In this document: positions 18,937 to 28,590 of the stretch, one piece after another | Layout of the letters: each line of letters starts with the position of its first letter | Numbering within the stretch: position 1 is the stretch's first letter | Assembly (NCBI RefSeq): GCF_016937515.1 | Contig: NZ_JAFHKM010000002.1 | Coordinates: forward strand, 1,545,001-1,609,000 | DNA length: 64,000 nucleotides | Direction of reading: 5' to 3' | Origin: Cohnella algarum | GTDB taxonomy: Bacteria; Bacillota; Bacilli; Paenibacillales; Paenibacillaceae | Position numbers and translations under genes: made by a program | Notes under the pieces: model-generated | Told to the model about the DNA's origin: nothing | Database searches by the model: none | What the model saw: only the letters and a program-made list of their open reading frames with translations

Positions 18937-21555
18937 ATGCGATTTCACGATCCGGAGAAACGGCTTCAGCGAAAGGTATTGAGCCTGTGGCTGGCGGTCG
19001 TCATGCTGGCCGGCGCCGGCCTGTGGCCGGGAGCTCGGGCCGCCGAGGCGGCGGGAACCGCCGTGACCTCGATGGCCTACTTTTCGGCGGCGGACGGACC
19101 TGTCATCACGAAATCGGGAGTCGGGCAAGCGAGCTTCGGTTTCGTCATGCCGATCTTCAACGGAGGTTCCGCCACCTGGGCGGACGTTTCCGACGACGTG
19201 GGCGTCCGGGTGAAAGCAGGCGGCAACTGGGTCGATATCGACAGCGCCGGCGGCTTCGTCTACAACCAGAATTGGGGGCATTGGAACGACGGCGGCTTTT
19301 ACGGCTATTGGTTCACCCTTTCCGCTACGACCGAGATCCAGCTCTACTCCAAGGCGAACGGGGTCACGCTGGATTACACGCTTGTTTTTCAAAACCTAAA
19401 CGAAACCACGATCACGGCGATGACGCCTACGCAAGGGCCGCAGATTACGGCGGGCTTTACGGGCGGCGCGGGCTTTACCTATCCGATTTTCAACAACGAT
19501 CCGGCCATCACATATGAAGCCGTGGCCGACGACTTGAAGGTGTACGTAAAACCCGTCAACAGCGGCACCTGGGTCGATATCGACAACAATCCGGCCAGCG
19601 GCTGGATCTACGACAGCAACTTCGGCCAATTTACCGATGGAGGCGGCGGCTACTGGTTTACCGTAACCGAATCGATCAATGTCAAGCTGGAGTCCAAAAC
19701 CTCCTCGGCCAGCCTGGTTTATACCATCATCTTTAACGAACCGGTCCGCAACGCCTACACCTTGACCCCCTATGACGGAACGACTTATTCGGCCGACGCG
19801 AGCGGCGCCATCGGCATCCCGCTGCCCAAGATCGACGGAGGGGCGCCGATCGGCACCGAGCTCGGGAATTTCGTCTATCAAATCAACGTCGACGGACAAT
19901 GGGTCGAGCTGGCGAACTCCGGCCAAAGCGGATTCGTCTACTCCGGCAACGGCTACAATAACCTGTCGGCCGCCAATCAATGGGGCTATTGGGCCGACTA
20001 TATTTACGGGCTTTGGTTCCAGCCCATCCAGGAGGATATGCAGATCCGGATCGGCTATCCGTTGAACGGGCAGGCGGGCGGAAACGTCGGGAACAATTTC
20101 GTCACCTACACGTTGATCGGAAACCCGAACGCTCCCCGTCCGGACGAATCCGATCAGGAGGATGTCGCGATCGGAACGCCAAGCGATCCGACCATCGCGG
20201 GCATGACGCTCGTCTGGCAGGACGAATTCGACGGAACGGCGCTCGATACGAGCAAATGGAACTATGAGCTGGGCTATTATATCAGCGACGATCCCAACAG
20301 CTGGGGTTGGGGCAACGCGGAGCTGCAGCACTATACGAACAGCGCGCAGAACGTATTCTTGCAGGACGGAATGCTGAACATCCGGGCGTTGAACGATCCG
20401 AAGTCCTTCCCGCAGGATCCGAGCCGGTATGCGCAATATTCGTCCGGCAGAATCAACACCAAGGACAAATTCTCCTTCCAGTACGGAAGAGTGGATTTCC
20501 GGGCAAAGCTGCCTACAGGCGACGGACTGTGGCCGGCCTTCTGGATGCTTCCGGAAGATGCCGTATACGGCGCGTGGGCGGCATCCGGGGAAATCGACGT
20601 CATGGAAGCGAAAGGACGGCTGCCCGGCACGGTCAGCGGCGCGGTGCACTTCGGCGGGCAGTGGCCGGTAAACCGGTATATTGCCGGCGAATATCACTTC
20701 CCCGCCGGGCAAACCTTTGCGAACGATCACCATGTCTATACCTTGATCTGGGAAGAAGATGACTTCAAATGGTACGTGGACGGCAAGTTCTTCTTTAAAG
20801 TCACCCGGGATCAATGGTATTCCGTGGCGGCGCCGAACAACCCGAACGCCCCGTTCGACCAGCCTTTCTATCTCATTATGAACCTGGCGGTCGGCGGGCA
20901 CTTCGACGGGGGCCGGACCCCGGATCCCTCCGATATCCCGGCGACGATGCAAGTCGATTACGTGCGGGTTTATCATCCGAGCGGCGGCGAGAACCCCGGA
21001 AACGTGGCGGTTACCGGCGTTACGTTGAATCCGGCCTCCGCGCAGGTGGAAGTCGGACAGAACGTACAGCTGACCGCCAACGTAGCGCCGTCCAATGCGA
21101 CGAACAAGCAGGTCTCCTGGTCGGTTTCCAACCCGGCCGTCGCTTCCGTGAATGCGCAAGGCGTCGTGACGGGGCTCTCTCCGGGCACGGCAACCGTGAC
21201 CGTGACGACCGCGGACGGCAATAAAACGGCCGTCAGCGCCATTACGGTCGTGCCGGAGCCCCCCGCCGTCATCGTCATCGGCGACGAGGTGCGCGGCCTG
21301 AAGAAAATCGGCGACGACCTGCTGTTCTACGTGAACGGCGCAACCTTTGCCGATTTGCACTACAAGATTAATAACGGCGTGCAACTGAACGTAGCCATGA
21401 ACCCGACGGGGAACGGAAATTACACCTACCCCGTCAACAACCTGCAGCACGGGGATACCGTCGAGTACTTCTTCACCTACAATCCGGGGCAGGGAGCGCT
21501 GGATACCCCTTGGCAAACGTACGTCCACGGGGTGACGCAGGGGACGCCGGAGTAA
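18937..21555 (+). CDS. Secreted GH16 endo-beta-1,3-glucanase with CBM56-like module
   Basis: An 872-aa secreted enzyme. A signal peptide (cleavage near ARAAEA) leads into three related beta-rich modules of about 105 residues each (each with a WVDID- or WVELA-like motif and an aromatic FGYWF-like strand). The GH16 domain (about 425-675) has the active site GEIDVMEAKG. A Big2 immunoglobulin-like domain (about 690-760) and a C-terminal CBM56-like beta-1,3-glucan-binding module (about 770-870; DEVRGLKKIGDDLLFYVNG) follow. AAGGAGG is 8 nt from the second of two adjacent ATGs; the first is at 18934. Confidence 0.92.
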   Translation: MRFHDPEKRLQRKVLSLWLAVVMLAGAGLWPGARAAEAAGTAVTSMAYFSAADGPVITKSGVGQASFGFVMPIFNGGSATWADVSDDVGVRVKAGGNWVDIDSAGGFVYNQNWGHWNDGGFYGYWFTLSATTEIQLYSKANGVTLDYTLVFQNLNETTITAMTPTQGPQITAGFTGGAGFTYPIFNNDPAITYEAVADDLKVYVKPVNSGTWVDIDNNPASGWIYDSNFGQFTDGGGGYWFTVTESINVKLESKTSSASLVYTIIFNEPVRNAYTLTPYDGTTYSADASGAIGIPLPKIDGGAPIGTELGNFVYQINVDGQWVELANSGQSGFVYSGNGYNNLSAANQWGYWADYIYGLWFQPIQEDMQIRIGYPLNGQAGGNVGNNFVTYTLIGNPNAPRPDESDQEDVAIGTPSDPTIAGMTLVWQDEFDGTALDTSKWNYELGYYISDDPNSWGWGNAELQHYTNSAQNVFLQDGMLNIRALNDPKSFPQDPSRYAQYSSGRINTKDKFSFQYGRVDFRAKLPTGDGLWPAFWMLPEDAVYGAWAASGEIDVMEAKGRLPGTVSGAVHFGGQWPVNRYIAGEYHFPAGQTFANDHHVYTLIWEEDDFKWYVDGKFFFKVTRDQWYSVAAPNNPNAPFDQPFYLIMNLAVGGHFDGGRTPDPSDIPATMQVDYVRVYHPSGGENPGNVAVTGVTLNPASAQVEVGQNVQLTANVAPSNATNKQVSWSVSNPAVASVNAQGVVTGLSPGTATVTVTTADGNKTAVSAITVVPEPPAVIVIGDEVRGLKKIGDDLLFYVNGATFADLHYKINNGVQLNVAMNPTGNGNYTYPVNNLQHGDTVEYFFTYNPGQGALDTPWQTYVHGVTQGTPE

Positions 21556-21560
21556 GGCGA

Positions 21561-21882
21561 GGATCCCGATATAGGCCGCGAACAGGCGAGGGGGAAGTCT
21601 TACGTCTTCTCTCTTGCCTGAAAGCCTTCCCTCTCCCTCCCGAGACCCGAAGTCGCGCAACAAGCGGATCGACCCATAACGGTGGAGAACCCAGCTTACG
21701 GCGAAAAAGCTCGCGAACGACAGGGCCGCGAATCCCCCAATTACTCCGCTGTAGAACGATGCCGGCAGCCCGATCCGATTCAACAGGTCCACTTGATCGA
21801 CCGTCAAATAAAAAAAATCGTCGCCTCGCTTTGGGGAATCGCCTATATCGGCATGGGGCATGCCGTCTGGTCCGCTCGACAA
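21561..21882 (-). pseudogene. Possible remnant of a small membrane protein
   Basis: Opposite the 3' flank of the GH16 gene, the minus frame from about 21860 to 21561 reads like a real protein (FFYLTVDQVDLLNRIGLP, then a hydrophobic stretch GVIGGFAALSFASFFAV). The same open frame then continues antisense through the GH16 gene, where it is not believable. It may be the N-terminal part of a decayed gene. I recognise no family, and it could be chance. The rest of the gap up to 22088 holds nothing I can name. Confidence 0.25.
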
Positions 21883-22088
21883 TCGGCGAAAACCCCTTAA
21901 GCTGACGCTCCCGCAACCATTAAAATTCCCTCACCATTATCAGAAAAGGAAGACCCCCTATCTGCGGAAAACCCGCATCCTGCCGCGTTTGTTGCGCCTT
22001 CGAGGACCCGCTGCCGAATCTCATCATCCTCAATCTTCCAGTCGGACGGCCTTCAATTATGTCGTATGATGTTGCGTTGGGAGGGGAA

Positions 22089-22964
22089 ATGATCGTGTTG
22101 AACAAACGTTGGACGATGCCTTTGGGGTTATTGTTGGCTATGGTTGTTTTGGCTTGGCCGGCGCATGGCGTTTCGGCGCAAACGCCGGACCGTACCGCGG
22201 TGTACGTCGACGGCCAACGAGTCTCGACGACCGCAATCGTGCAGAACGGATTTCAACTGGTGCCGGCCTCGTTTTTTCGCGGCTTGAACGTCTCGGTCGG
22301 CTGGAGCGAGCGTTACCGCTCCGCGGTGCTCGGAACGCCGGCGATCCAAATCGGGTTTCCCGCCGGCGAGCGCCACACCGACTATCAGCATGCCGGAGCG
22401 GCGGCCTGGCAGCGGGACTTCCTGGACACGCGGACGACGCTGATCGGCGGAATTGCCTACGTGCCTCTCGCCTATACGGCGAAAAAACTCGGCCTAAGCG
22501 TTCATTACGATACGGGGAAACGCGCGCCGGTCATCTCGACGGGAGAAAGCGGTCCCATCGCGCTGGCGAAGCAGAGCCAGCCGACCGACGAAGAGCTTCG
22601 CTGGCTTTACCGGATTACGGAAGCGGAGGCGGGAGGCGAGAGCTACGCCGGCAAGGTCGCGGTCGCGGCGTCGATCTTGAACCGGGTCGATCACCCCGAT
22701 TGGCCGGATACGATCATCGATACGATTTTTCAGGTCGACTATTATAATGGAAAAGCTTACTATCAGTACTCTCCGGTGTTGGACAAGCGCATTCATGCGG
22801 TGACGCCGACCCAGGAGACGATTCGCGCCGTGCGCGATGCGCTGAACGGCTCCGATCCGGGGCTGGGAGCCATCGTCTTCTACAATCCGGATAAAACGGA
22901 CAACGCCTGGGTGCGGAGCCGTCCGGTCACGGTGCGGATCGGGAATCATATCTTTGCGAAATAG
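22089..22964 (+). CDS. SleB-type cell wall hydrolase with copper-amine-oxidase-like N-domain
   Basis: About 291 aa. The signal peptide ends near VSAQ. The region of about 30-150 matches the copper amine oxidase N-terminal-like domain common in Paenibacillus surface proteins (VDGQRVST, GIAYVPLAYTAKKLGL). The C-terminal half is a Hydrolase_2/SleB domain with the catalytic Glu in RITEAEAGGESYAGKVAVA and the late motif GAIVFYNPDKT. It probably cuts peptidoglycan as a lytic transglycosylase. GGGAGGGG is very close to the ATG, so the in-frame GTG at 22095 is an alternative start. Confidence 0.88.
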   Translation: MIVLNKRWTMPLGLLLAMVVLAWPAHGVSAQTPDRTAVYVDGQRVSTTAIVQNGFQLVPASFFRGLNVSVGWSERYRSAVLGTPAIQIGFPAGERHTDYQHAGAAAWQRDFLDTRTTLIGGIAYVPLAYTAKKLGLSVHYDTGKRAPVISTGESGPIALAKQSQPTDEELRWLYRITEAEAGGESYAGKVAVAASILNRVDHPDWPDTIIDTIFQVDYYNGKAYYQYSPVLDKRIHAVTPTQETIRAVRDALNGSDPGLGAIVFYNPDKTDNAWVRSRPVTVRIGNHIFAK

Positions 22965-23019
22965 TGCAGGCTCGGCGGTTCCCCCGATCCGGGGGGTTCC
23001 CTTCATAAAATGCGCAAAT

Positions 23020-23048
23020 GGCCGCCGAAGTCATCGGCGGCCTTTCCG
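23020..23048. terminator. Terminator between the convergent hydrolase and kinase genes
   Basis: GGCCGCCGA at 23020-23028 pairs with TCGGCGGCC at 23034-23042 and is followed by TTTCC. It sits between two convergent genes and may serve both. Confidence 0.65.
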
Positions 23049-23087
23049 CATGGCCGGGCAAACGGGCGGTTCTCTCCCCCGCCGTCA

Positions 23088-24872
23088 TCAAGTCAGGCTT
23101 TCGACCCTCGCTTTTTCAACGGCTTGTTCCCTTCCGTCGACTTGCAGCTTCAGGTAAATGGATGAAATATAATTGCGTACCGTGCCTTCCGACAAATGCA
23201 GTCTCAGCGCGATTTCCTTGTTGCGGATCCCTTCCGTCAGGCACCGGAGAACATTCGCTTCCTGCTCGGTCAGCCCGTACGGGTTCGGCGCCTTGTCCCC
23301 CGTCTGGTATTGGAACAATCGATGGGCCACGTTTTGAGAGATCATCGTTCCCCCGCCGTAGATGAGCCGGATGGTCGCGGCGAGCTCCTTGGGGTGGATC
23401 GATTTCAGCAAATACCCTTCCGCCCCGATCCGAAGCGCCTCGGACGCCAAAGAAACGTCCTCGATCGTCGTCATCATGATGATCCGGATATCCGGCCACG
23501 TCTCTTTGATTGACTTGGTCGCCGCAATCCCGTCCATTTCCGGCATGTTGATGTCCATCAAGACGACGTCGGGGCGATCGCTCCCGCAGTGCGCGACCGC
23601 CTCCTTGCCGTCGCCGGCGACCGCGACTTCGAAGTCCCTTTCTTCGCCCAGCAGCAGCCGCAGGCTCTCGCGGATCAAGGGCTGGTCGTCCGCGAGCAAA
23701 ATGCGGATCTTCCGCCCGCTTTCGCGGGACGAATTGGGAATCGTGCAGGTGACTACCGTGCCCGCATCCGCTTGCGAGTGGATATAGAGCTTGCCCTGCA
23801 ACGGAGCCAGCCGCTCCTTCATGCCGTTCAGCCCGAACCCGTACTGCAGGTTATCGTCGCCTTTGCCGTTATCCTGCACCTGCAGCATCACCTGGGCCTG
23901 GTCATATTGGAGAAGGACTTGAATTTTGCCGGCCTGCCCGTGACGGCTGGCATTGGTCAGAGCCTCCTGCAGGCACCGATACAACGCCAGCTTGGCCTGC
24001 TTCATAACCGGGTAGGGTTCGCCCATCGTGCGGAACACGACCCGAATCCCGGTGTTTGCCTTGAATTCGTCGATCATCTGCAGCAGCGACCGATCCAGGG
24101 GCAGCGCCTCCTCGATCGGATCCATCTGATGAACCTGACGGCGAATGTCGTCCAGCCCCGTTCTCGCCAGCTTGAGCATTCCCTGCAGCTTGGCCTCCCC
24201 CTCGCCCGATCGAAGATGGGATTTCAACGTCTCCATCCCCAGGATCAAGGAAGTAAACGTATGCCCGATCGTATCGTGCAGCTCCCGAGCCATGCGGTAG
24301 CGTTCCTCCAGCAGCGTCATTCGCTCGATCTGGGAGGAGTACTGCTCCAAAATCGTATACTGCTCTTTGATCAGCGCCAGCTTCTGCCGGATGCCGTTGA
24401 TTGCCAAGGCTCCTTTTTGCAGAGCGTAACTTATGCCGTAGAGGAAGCTCGCATCGAATAAGCTTTGCCAGATGACGGCGTGCGATAGCGACGAGCCGAC
24501 GGAATTTCCCGCGCTCAGAACGAACAGCGTCACGGCGACGGGCATCGCGGCCCCATGGGCCCGGCCCCGGCTGTAGAAGGCGACCGTAAAAAGAGCCGGG
24601 GGAAACAGCCGGACCAGGCCGAGATCGTAAGCAAGAAATAAAGATACCCCTCCGGCAAAGAAGCACTCCGCAAGCAGGTAGGGATAGTAGCGGCCTTTTA
24701 TAAACCAAAAAGGGACCAGATGGCACAGCAAAAGAGGAACGAACACCGTCCAAAAAGGAAAGGAAGGCTGATCCCGATACATCAAAATGATGACGGCAAC
24801 GACCCACAGAACGCGAATCGCAAGCAGAGTCCAATCCTGCCATGACCACCGATGAAGAGCAAGGAAACGCAT
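23088..24872 (-). CDS. Histidine kinase-response regulator fusion (NarX/NarL or LiaS/LiaR style)
   Basis: One 594-aa chain. Five or six membrane helices (residues 10-165) and a coiled-coil lead to a HisKA_3 phospho-acceptor box (RELHDTIGHTFTSLILGM) and an ATPase domain (EALTNASRHGQAG, YGFGLNGMKERL). After a short linker a full receiver begins (IRILLADDQPLIRESL; Asp in VVLMDINMPEMDG) and a LuxR/NarL helix-turn-helix ends it (LTEQEANVLRCLTEG). These two proteins are normally separate genes. The start is the ATG behind GGAG; the longer GTG at 24890 is weaker. It is divergent from an ABC exporter. Confidence 0.9.
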   Translation of the reverse strand: MRFLALHRWSWQDWTLLAIRVLWVVAVIILMYRDQPSFPFWTVFVPLLLCHLVPFWFIKGRYYPYLLAECFFAGGVSLFLAYDLGLVRLFPPALFTVAFYSRGRAHGAAMPVAVTLFVLSAGNSVGSSLSHAVIWQSLFDASFLYGISYALQKGALAINGIRQKLALIKEQYTILEQYSSQIERMTLLEERYRMARELHDTIGHTFTSLILGMETLKSHLRSGEGEAKLQGMLKLARTGLDDIRRQVHQMDPIEEALPLDRSLLQMIDEFKANTGIRVVFRTMGEPYPVMKQAKLALYRCLQEALTNASRHGQAGKIQVLLQYDQAQVMLQVQDNGKGDDNLQYGFGLNGMKERLAPLQGKLYIHSQADAGTVVTCTIPNSSRESGRKIRILLADDQPLIRESLRLLLGEERDFEVAVAGDGKEAVAHCGSDRPDVVLMDINMPEMDGIAATKSIKETWPDIRIIMMTTIEDVSLASEALRIGAEGYLLKSIHPKELAATIRLIYGGGTMISQNVAHRLFQYQTGDKAPNPYGLTEQEANVLRCLTEGIRNKEIALRLHLSEGTVRNYISSIYLKLQVDGREQAVEKARVESLT

Positions 24873-25072
24873 GAATCCAACTCCGTTCACTCTTGTTCAA
24901 TTGAGCGGCAACCCGTCCGGGCAAGCCCGATTTTCCTTGTCATGCAAGGCGATGACGCTTTGTCACTGGGCTTTATGACAACCGTTCGGTTACGGTGAGG
25001 ATGGCCGAGATGATTCCGTCGGAACACGGAAATTATATCTCATTCCAAATGCTAATAAAAGGAGCGGTTAGA

Positions 25073-25984
25073 TTGTCGCTGCTGCAAATTCGCGAGCTGA
25101 CGAAAAAAATCGGAAACAAGACGCTCGTCGATCGGGTAACGCTGGAGATGGAGAAGGGAGAAATTCTGGGACTGCTCGGTCCGAACGGGGCCGGAAAAAC
25201 GACGACGATCCGGATGATCGTCGGCCTCATGTCCAAATCGGGAGGCCAGGTGTTCATTAACGGCATGGACGCCCACAAAAACTTCGAACAAGCGATGCGG
25301 CATGTCGGCGTCATCGTGGAAAACCCGGACTTGTACAAATATTTATCGGGCTACGACAATTTGCTTCATTTCTCCCGCATGACCCCGGGCGTGACGGAAG
25401 CCAGAATCCGGGAAGCGATCGCTCTCGTCGGGCTGGAGAACAGCATCCATGACAAGGTGGCCACCTATTCGCTGGGCATGCGGCAGCGGCTGGGCCTCGC
25501 GGTCGTTCTCGTCCATAAGCCTTCCCTGCTTGTGCTCGACGAACCGACCAACGGACTCGATCCGGCGGGGATTCGCGAGCTGAGAAACCATTTGAAGCAG
25601 TTGGCCCATCAGGAAGGCGTCGGCATCATGATCTCGAGTCACTTGATGTCCGAGATGGAAATGATGTGCGACCGCGTCGCGATTTTGCAAAAAGGAAAGC
25701 TGGTCGGCGTTCATCCCATAGCGGACATGGCGGACGACGAGCGAACCGAAGTCCGATTCGAGGTCGATCGGCCGGACGCGGCGGTGCAAATCCTGCAAAC
25801 GATCATGGCCGGCGACGAAATCGCGGCCGATCAGCGCCATATTCAAATCCGCATCGACAAATCGCGCATTCCGGAGATCAGCCGAAAGCTGATGGGCGCG
25901 GGAATCAACGTGTACGGCGTGAATGCCGTCAAGAAGACGCTGGAAGACAAGTTCATGGAGATTACGGGAGGAGAAGACCATTGA
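25073..25984 (+). CDS. ABC transporter ATP-binding protein (BcrA-like)
   Basis: A 303-aa ATPase with Walker A LLGPNGAGKTTTIRM, signature YSLGMRQRLGLA, Walker B LLVLDEPTNGLDP and the switch His in ISSHLMSEME. A C-terminal extension of about 80 residues is typical of drug or peptide exporters. The start is the TTG at 25073, 8 nt after GGAG; the upstream ATGs extend the protein into a region unlike the family. It overlaps the permease gene and lies divergent to the sensor fusion, suggesting an envelope-stress or antimicrobial response unit. Confidence 0.92.
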   Translation: MSLLQIRELTKKIGNKTLVDRVTLEMEKGEILGLLGPNGAGKTTTIRMIVGLMSKSGGQVFINGMDAHKNFEQAMRHVGVIVENPDLYKYLSGYDNLLHFSRMTPGVTEARIREAIALVGLENSIHDKVATYSLGMRQRLGLAVVLVHKPSLLVLDEPTNGLDPAGIRELRNHLKQLAHQEGVGIMISSHLMSEMEMMCDRVAILQKGKLVGVHPIADMADDERTEVRFEVDRPDAAVQILQTIMAGDEIAADQRHIQIRIDKSRIPEISRKLMGAGINVYGVNAVKKTLEDKFMEITGGEDH

Positions 25985-26916
25985 TTCCGTTCATTCGCAA
26001 TGAAAACATGAAGATTTACAAGCGGAAACGCACGTGGGTGATGGTGGCGATCGTTCTGCTGTACGTGCTGCTGCAAATCGTGAATTTGCGGACGGCCGGC
26101 GAAGGCACGGCGAGCGACAATTGGCGGGAGCAGCTGGAACGGGAAAATGCGCAGCTCGGCCTGGAAGCGGCCGAACCGGATGCGCTGCCGATTGAAATCA
26201 AGCAGGCCGAGAAACAGATCCTGCTGAATCAGTACCATCTGGACCAAAATACCCCGCCCGGCACCAGCGGGTGGAGCTTTGCGGTAGATCAGGTTCGGAA
26301 TATTCTATTCGCGGCGTCTTTGATCGCCGTCATCATCGCGGGCGAGATCGTGGCGGCCGAATTCGCGTCCGGGACGATCAAGCTGCTGCTGACCCGTTCG
26401 GCCAGCCGCACCAAAATCCATCTGTCCAAGTACATCGCCGCCATCCTGTTCGGCCTGTTGGTATCCGCGGCCGGCTTGCTCGCTTCCATTCTCCTCGGAG
26501 GGTTCATCTTCGGGTTCGACGGACTGACGGACAGCTTCCTCTATGTCAAAGACCAGGCGGTAAGGGAAGCTCCCGCGCTGCAAGCTTTGCTGTCGGGTTA
26601 TGCGCTTAATATACCGTTCCTGCTGATCGCCGTTACGCTCGCTTTTATGATTTCCGCCGCCTTTCGCAGCGCGACCTTCTCGATCGTCATTTCCCTGCTG
26701 GTCTCGGTCGCCGGATTCGTGATCGCGATCGCCATGGACGGCTGGGCCTGGACGAAATACTTCGTCTTCTCGCACACCGATCTTACGCCGTTACTCTATG
26801 GAAATCCTTCCGTCGACGGGGTCACGTTAGGGTTTTCGTCGGCGCTGATCGTGCTTCATCTTGCCGTCATGCATCTGGTCTCGTACCCCTTGTTCGTCAA
26901 GCGCGACGTCGTCTGA
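25981..26916 (+). CDS. ABC transporter permease (ABC-2 type)
   Basis: A 311-aa membrane protein with six hydrophobic segments (first near residues 18-35; others around 105-125, 150-175, 200-225, 230-255, 280-300). The TTG start overlaps the stop of the ATPase gene as TTGA and is preceded by GGGAGGAG at 25966-25973, so the two are translationally coupled. It forms the channel of the two-gene exporter. Confidence 0.88.
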   Translation: MIPFIRNENMKIYKRKRTWVMVAIVLLYVLLQIVNLRTAGEGTASDNWREQLERENAQLGLEAAEPDALPIEIKQAEKQILLNQYHLDQNTPPGTSGWSFAVDQVRNILFAASLIAVIIAGEIVAAEFASGTIKLLLTRSASRTKIHLSKYIAAILFGLLVSAAGLLASILLGGFIFGFDGLTDSFLYVKDQAVREAPALQALLSGYALNIPFLLIAVTLAFMISAAFRSATFSIVISLLVSVAGFVIAIAMDGWAWTKYFVFSHTDLTPLLYGNPSVDGVTLGFSSALIVLHLAVMHLVSYPLFVKRDVV

Positions 26917-26969
26917 GAAGCCTGCCGACTTATAGAGTCAAAAAAATTCACAACGAACGGAGAATCCAC

Positions 26970-27683
26970 ATGATCAAAGCGAAAATCGTGCAGGGCGCCG
27001 TGCTTGCGGCGTTGCTGCTCTTGACGGCGGCCTGCGGGGCAAAGGAACCGTCCGCCGCGACGCCCGCCGAGAACCTGGAGCTGCAGGCGGACGGTCTGAC
27101 GAAGCTCGTCATCGACCATCGGAACGGGGACATTCGGATTGCCGGCAGCGCCGATACGGATAAAATCGAGGTCGTTCCGCTGGTCAGAGCGGGCGGAGCC
27201 GACATGGACAAATTGGAGTTGAGCCTGGAGCAACAGGAGGATGCCGCCTATTTGAAGGCGCAGTTTAAAGCGCAATTCCTGGCCATGGGATCGGGGTCCG
27301 TCGATCTGGAAATCCGAGTTCCGGAGCAGCTCGAGCTGGAGATCCGGTCCCATCGGGACGGCCATATCCGCCTTTCGGATCTGTCGTCCGGGGCCAAGAT
27401 CGACAACGTCAACGGCGATATTCAGGTGTCCGGTCTTTCCGGCCCGCTCGAGATCGAGAATCGGGACGGCGACGTTACGGTTGCCGATATCGGTTCGGAC
27501 GTAACCATCCGCAATCTCAACGGACATCTTCAGATCGATCGCGTCGGCGGCTCGGCCCGGATCGATGTAGGCGACGGCAGTCTCGAGATCGACCACGTGG
27601 AGAAAGATGTGACCGTTACGCAATCCGGCAACGGGGATATTGCCATTGGCGAGGTAGGGGGCCAAATCTTTCGGAAAAATTAG
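26970..27683 (+). CDS. Lipoprotein with DUF4097-like beta-strand repeats
   Basis: A 237-aa lipoprotein; the signal ends in LLLTAAC (Cys near residue 23). The remainder is a run of short beta-strand repeats (KIDNVNGDIQVSGLSG, EIENRDGDVTVADIGS and so on), as in the DUF4097 adhesin-like family. Such proteins often follow LiaFSR-like or ABC-exporter genes, and this one lies 53 bp after the permease, so it is probably in the same operon. Function unknown. Confidence 0.82.
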   Translation: MIKAKIVQGAVLAALLLLTAACGAKEPSAATPAENLELQADGLTKLVIDHRNGDIRIAGSADTDKIEVVPLVRAGGADMDKLELSLEQQEDAAYLKAQFKAQFLAMGSGSVDLEIRVPEQLELEIRSHRDGHIRLSDLSSGAKIDNVNGDIQVSGLSGPLEIENRDGDVTVADIGSDVTIRNLNGHLQIDRVGGSARIDVGDGSLEIDHVEKDVTVTQSGNGDIAIGEVGGQIFRKN

Positions 27684-27687
27684 CCAT

Positions 27688-28590
27688 TTAGATATTTTCG
27701 GCAACCTTCCGTGCCTGCTCGTCCAACTTTCGGGCAAAGGCAACGATGCCGTCGAAGTCTTCCATGGTCACGCGTATCTGATGTTGACTTTCCGCGATCG
27801 AGGACTGGATACGGCCGATCCCGTCCGACATCCCGGATATTTCCTTCGTAATGCCGCTAATGGTGCCCTGAACTTGGATGATGGATTCCGACACTTCATT
27901 GGCCAGCTTGCGCACCTCCGAAGCGACGACATCGAACCCTCTGCCATGCGGACCTGCGTGGGCGGCCTCGATGGCGGCATTCAAGGCGAGCAGATGGGTC
28001 TGGGAGGCGATGTCGCGGATCGTTCGCACAATTCCCTGGATCGACTTCGCCTGCTCCTGCAGGCTCTTGAGCGCAAGGTTGTTATCCTCCGAAACCTCGG
28101 CTATCCGGTCCACGCCGAACAGGAGCTCCCGGCTCCGGTCGATCCCCGCTTCGGCGCGCCGGTTCAAATCATGGGAAGTCGTTTCCAATTCCTTGACCAC
28201 GGTGGACAAGCTGAATTGGCGTTGCGTGATATCCGTTGCAATTTTCAAGATCCCGATGACTTCGGAATCCCGTTCATCGAATATCGGCATATACGTGGCC
28301 TCCAGCCACACCGTTTCGCCGCGGGCATTTTTTCGTTCGATTTTATCCTGAAAGCTTTGCCCGGACCTGAGCTCTCTCCAGAACCGCTCATAGGCCGGCG
28401 AGTCGGCAAACGAGTCGAAGCAGAAGTCCCGATGCTGCATCTTGAGTATGTCTTCGATGGAATACCCCATCGTTTTCGCGAATACGTCGTTTACATAGGC
28501 AACCTTTCGATCGAGGCTAAAACGAATAACCGCCAGATTCCTCTCCATGGCTCTTACGACCCGTTCGTTCATCGCCGCTTGTTGGATCAT
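27688..28590 (-). CDS. PAS domain/methyl-accepting-type signalling protein, soluble
   Basis: About 300 aa from the ATG at 28590. An N-terminal PAS domain ([18 protein letters not shown], to about residue 115) is followed by a short MCP signalling region with the HAMP-less coiled-coil, including [19 protein letters not shown] and [13 protein letters not shown]. There is no membrane segment, so it senses inside the cell. The PAS plus shortened MCP layout fits an energy or redox taxis receptor. The start is uncertain, since the ribosome site is weak. Confidence 0.8.
   Translation of the reverse strand: MIQQAAMNERVVRAMERNLAVIRFSLDRKVAYVNDVFAKTMGYSIEDILKMQHRDFCFDSFADSPAYERFWRELRSGQSFQDKIERKNARGETVWLEATYMPIFDERDSEVIGILKIATDITQRQFSLSTVVKELETTSHDLNRRAEAGIDRSRELLFGVDRIAEVSEDNNLALKSLQEQAKSIQGIVRTIRDIASQTHLLALNAAIEAAHAGPHGRGFDVVASEVRKLANEVSESIIQVQGTISGITKEISGMSDGIGRIQSSIAESQHQIRVTMEDFDGIVAFARKLDEQARKVAENI

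Noticed and set aside
19396..21560. Minus-strand ORF antisense to the secreted GH16 gene
   Set aside because: Only its first part, outside the GH16 gene, looks protein-like; the rest is a shadow.
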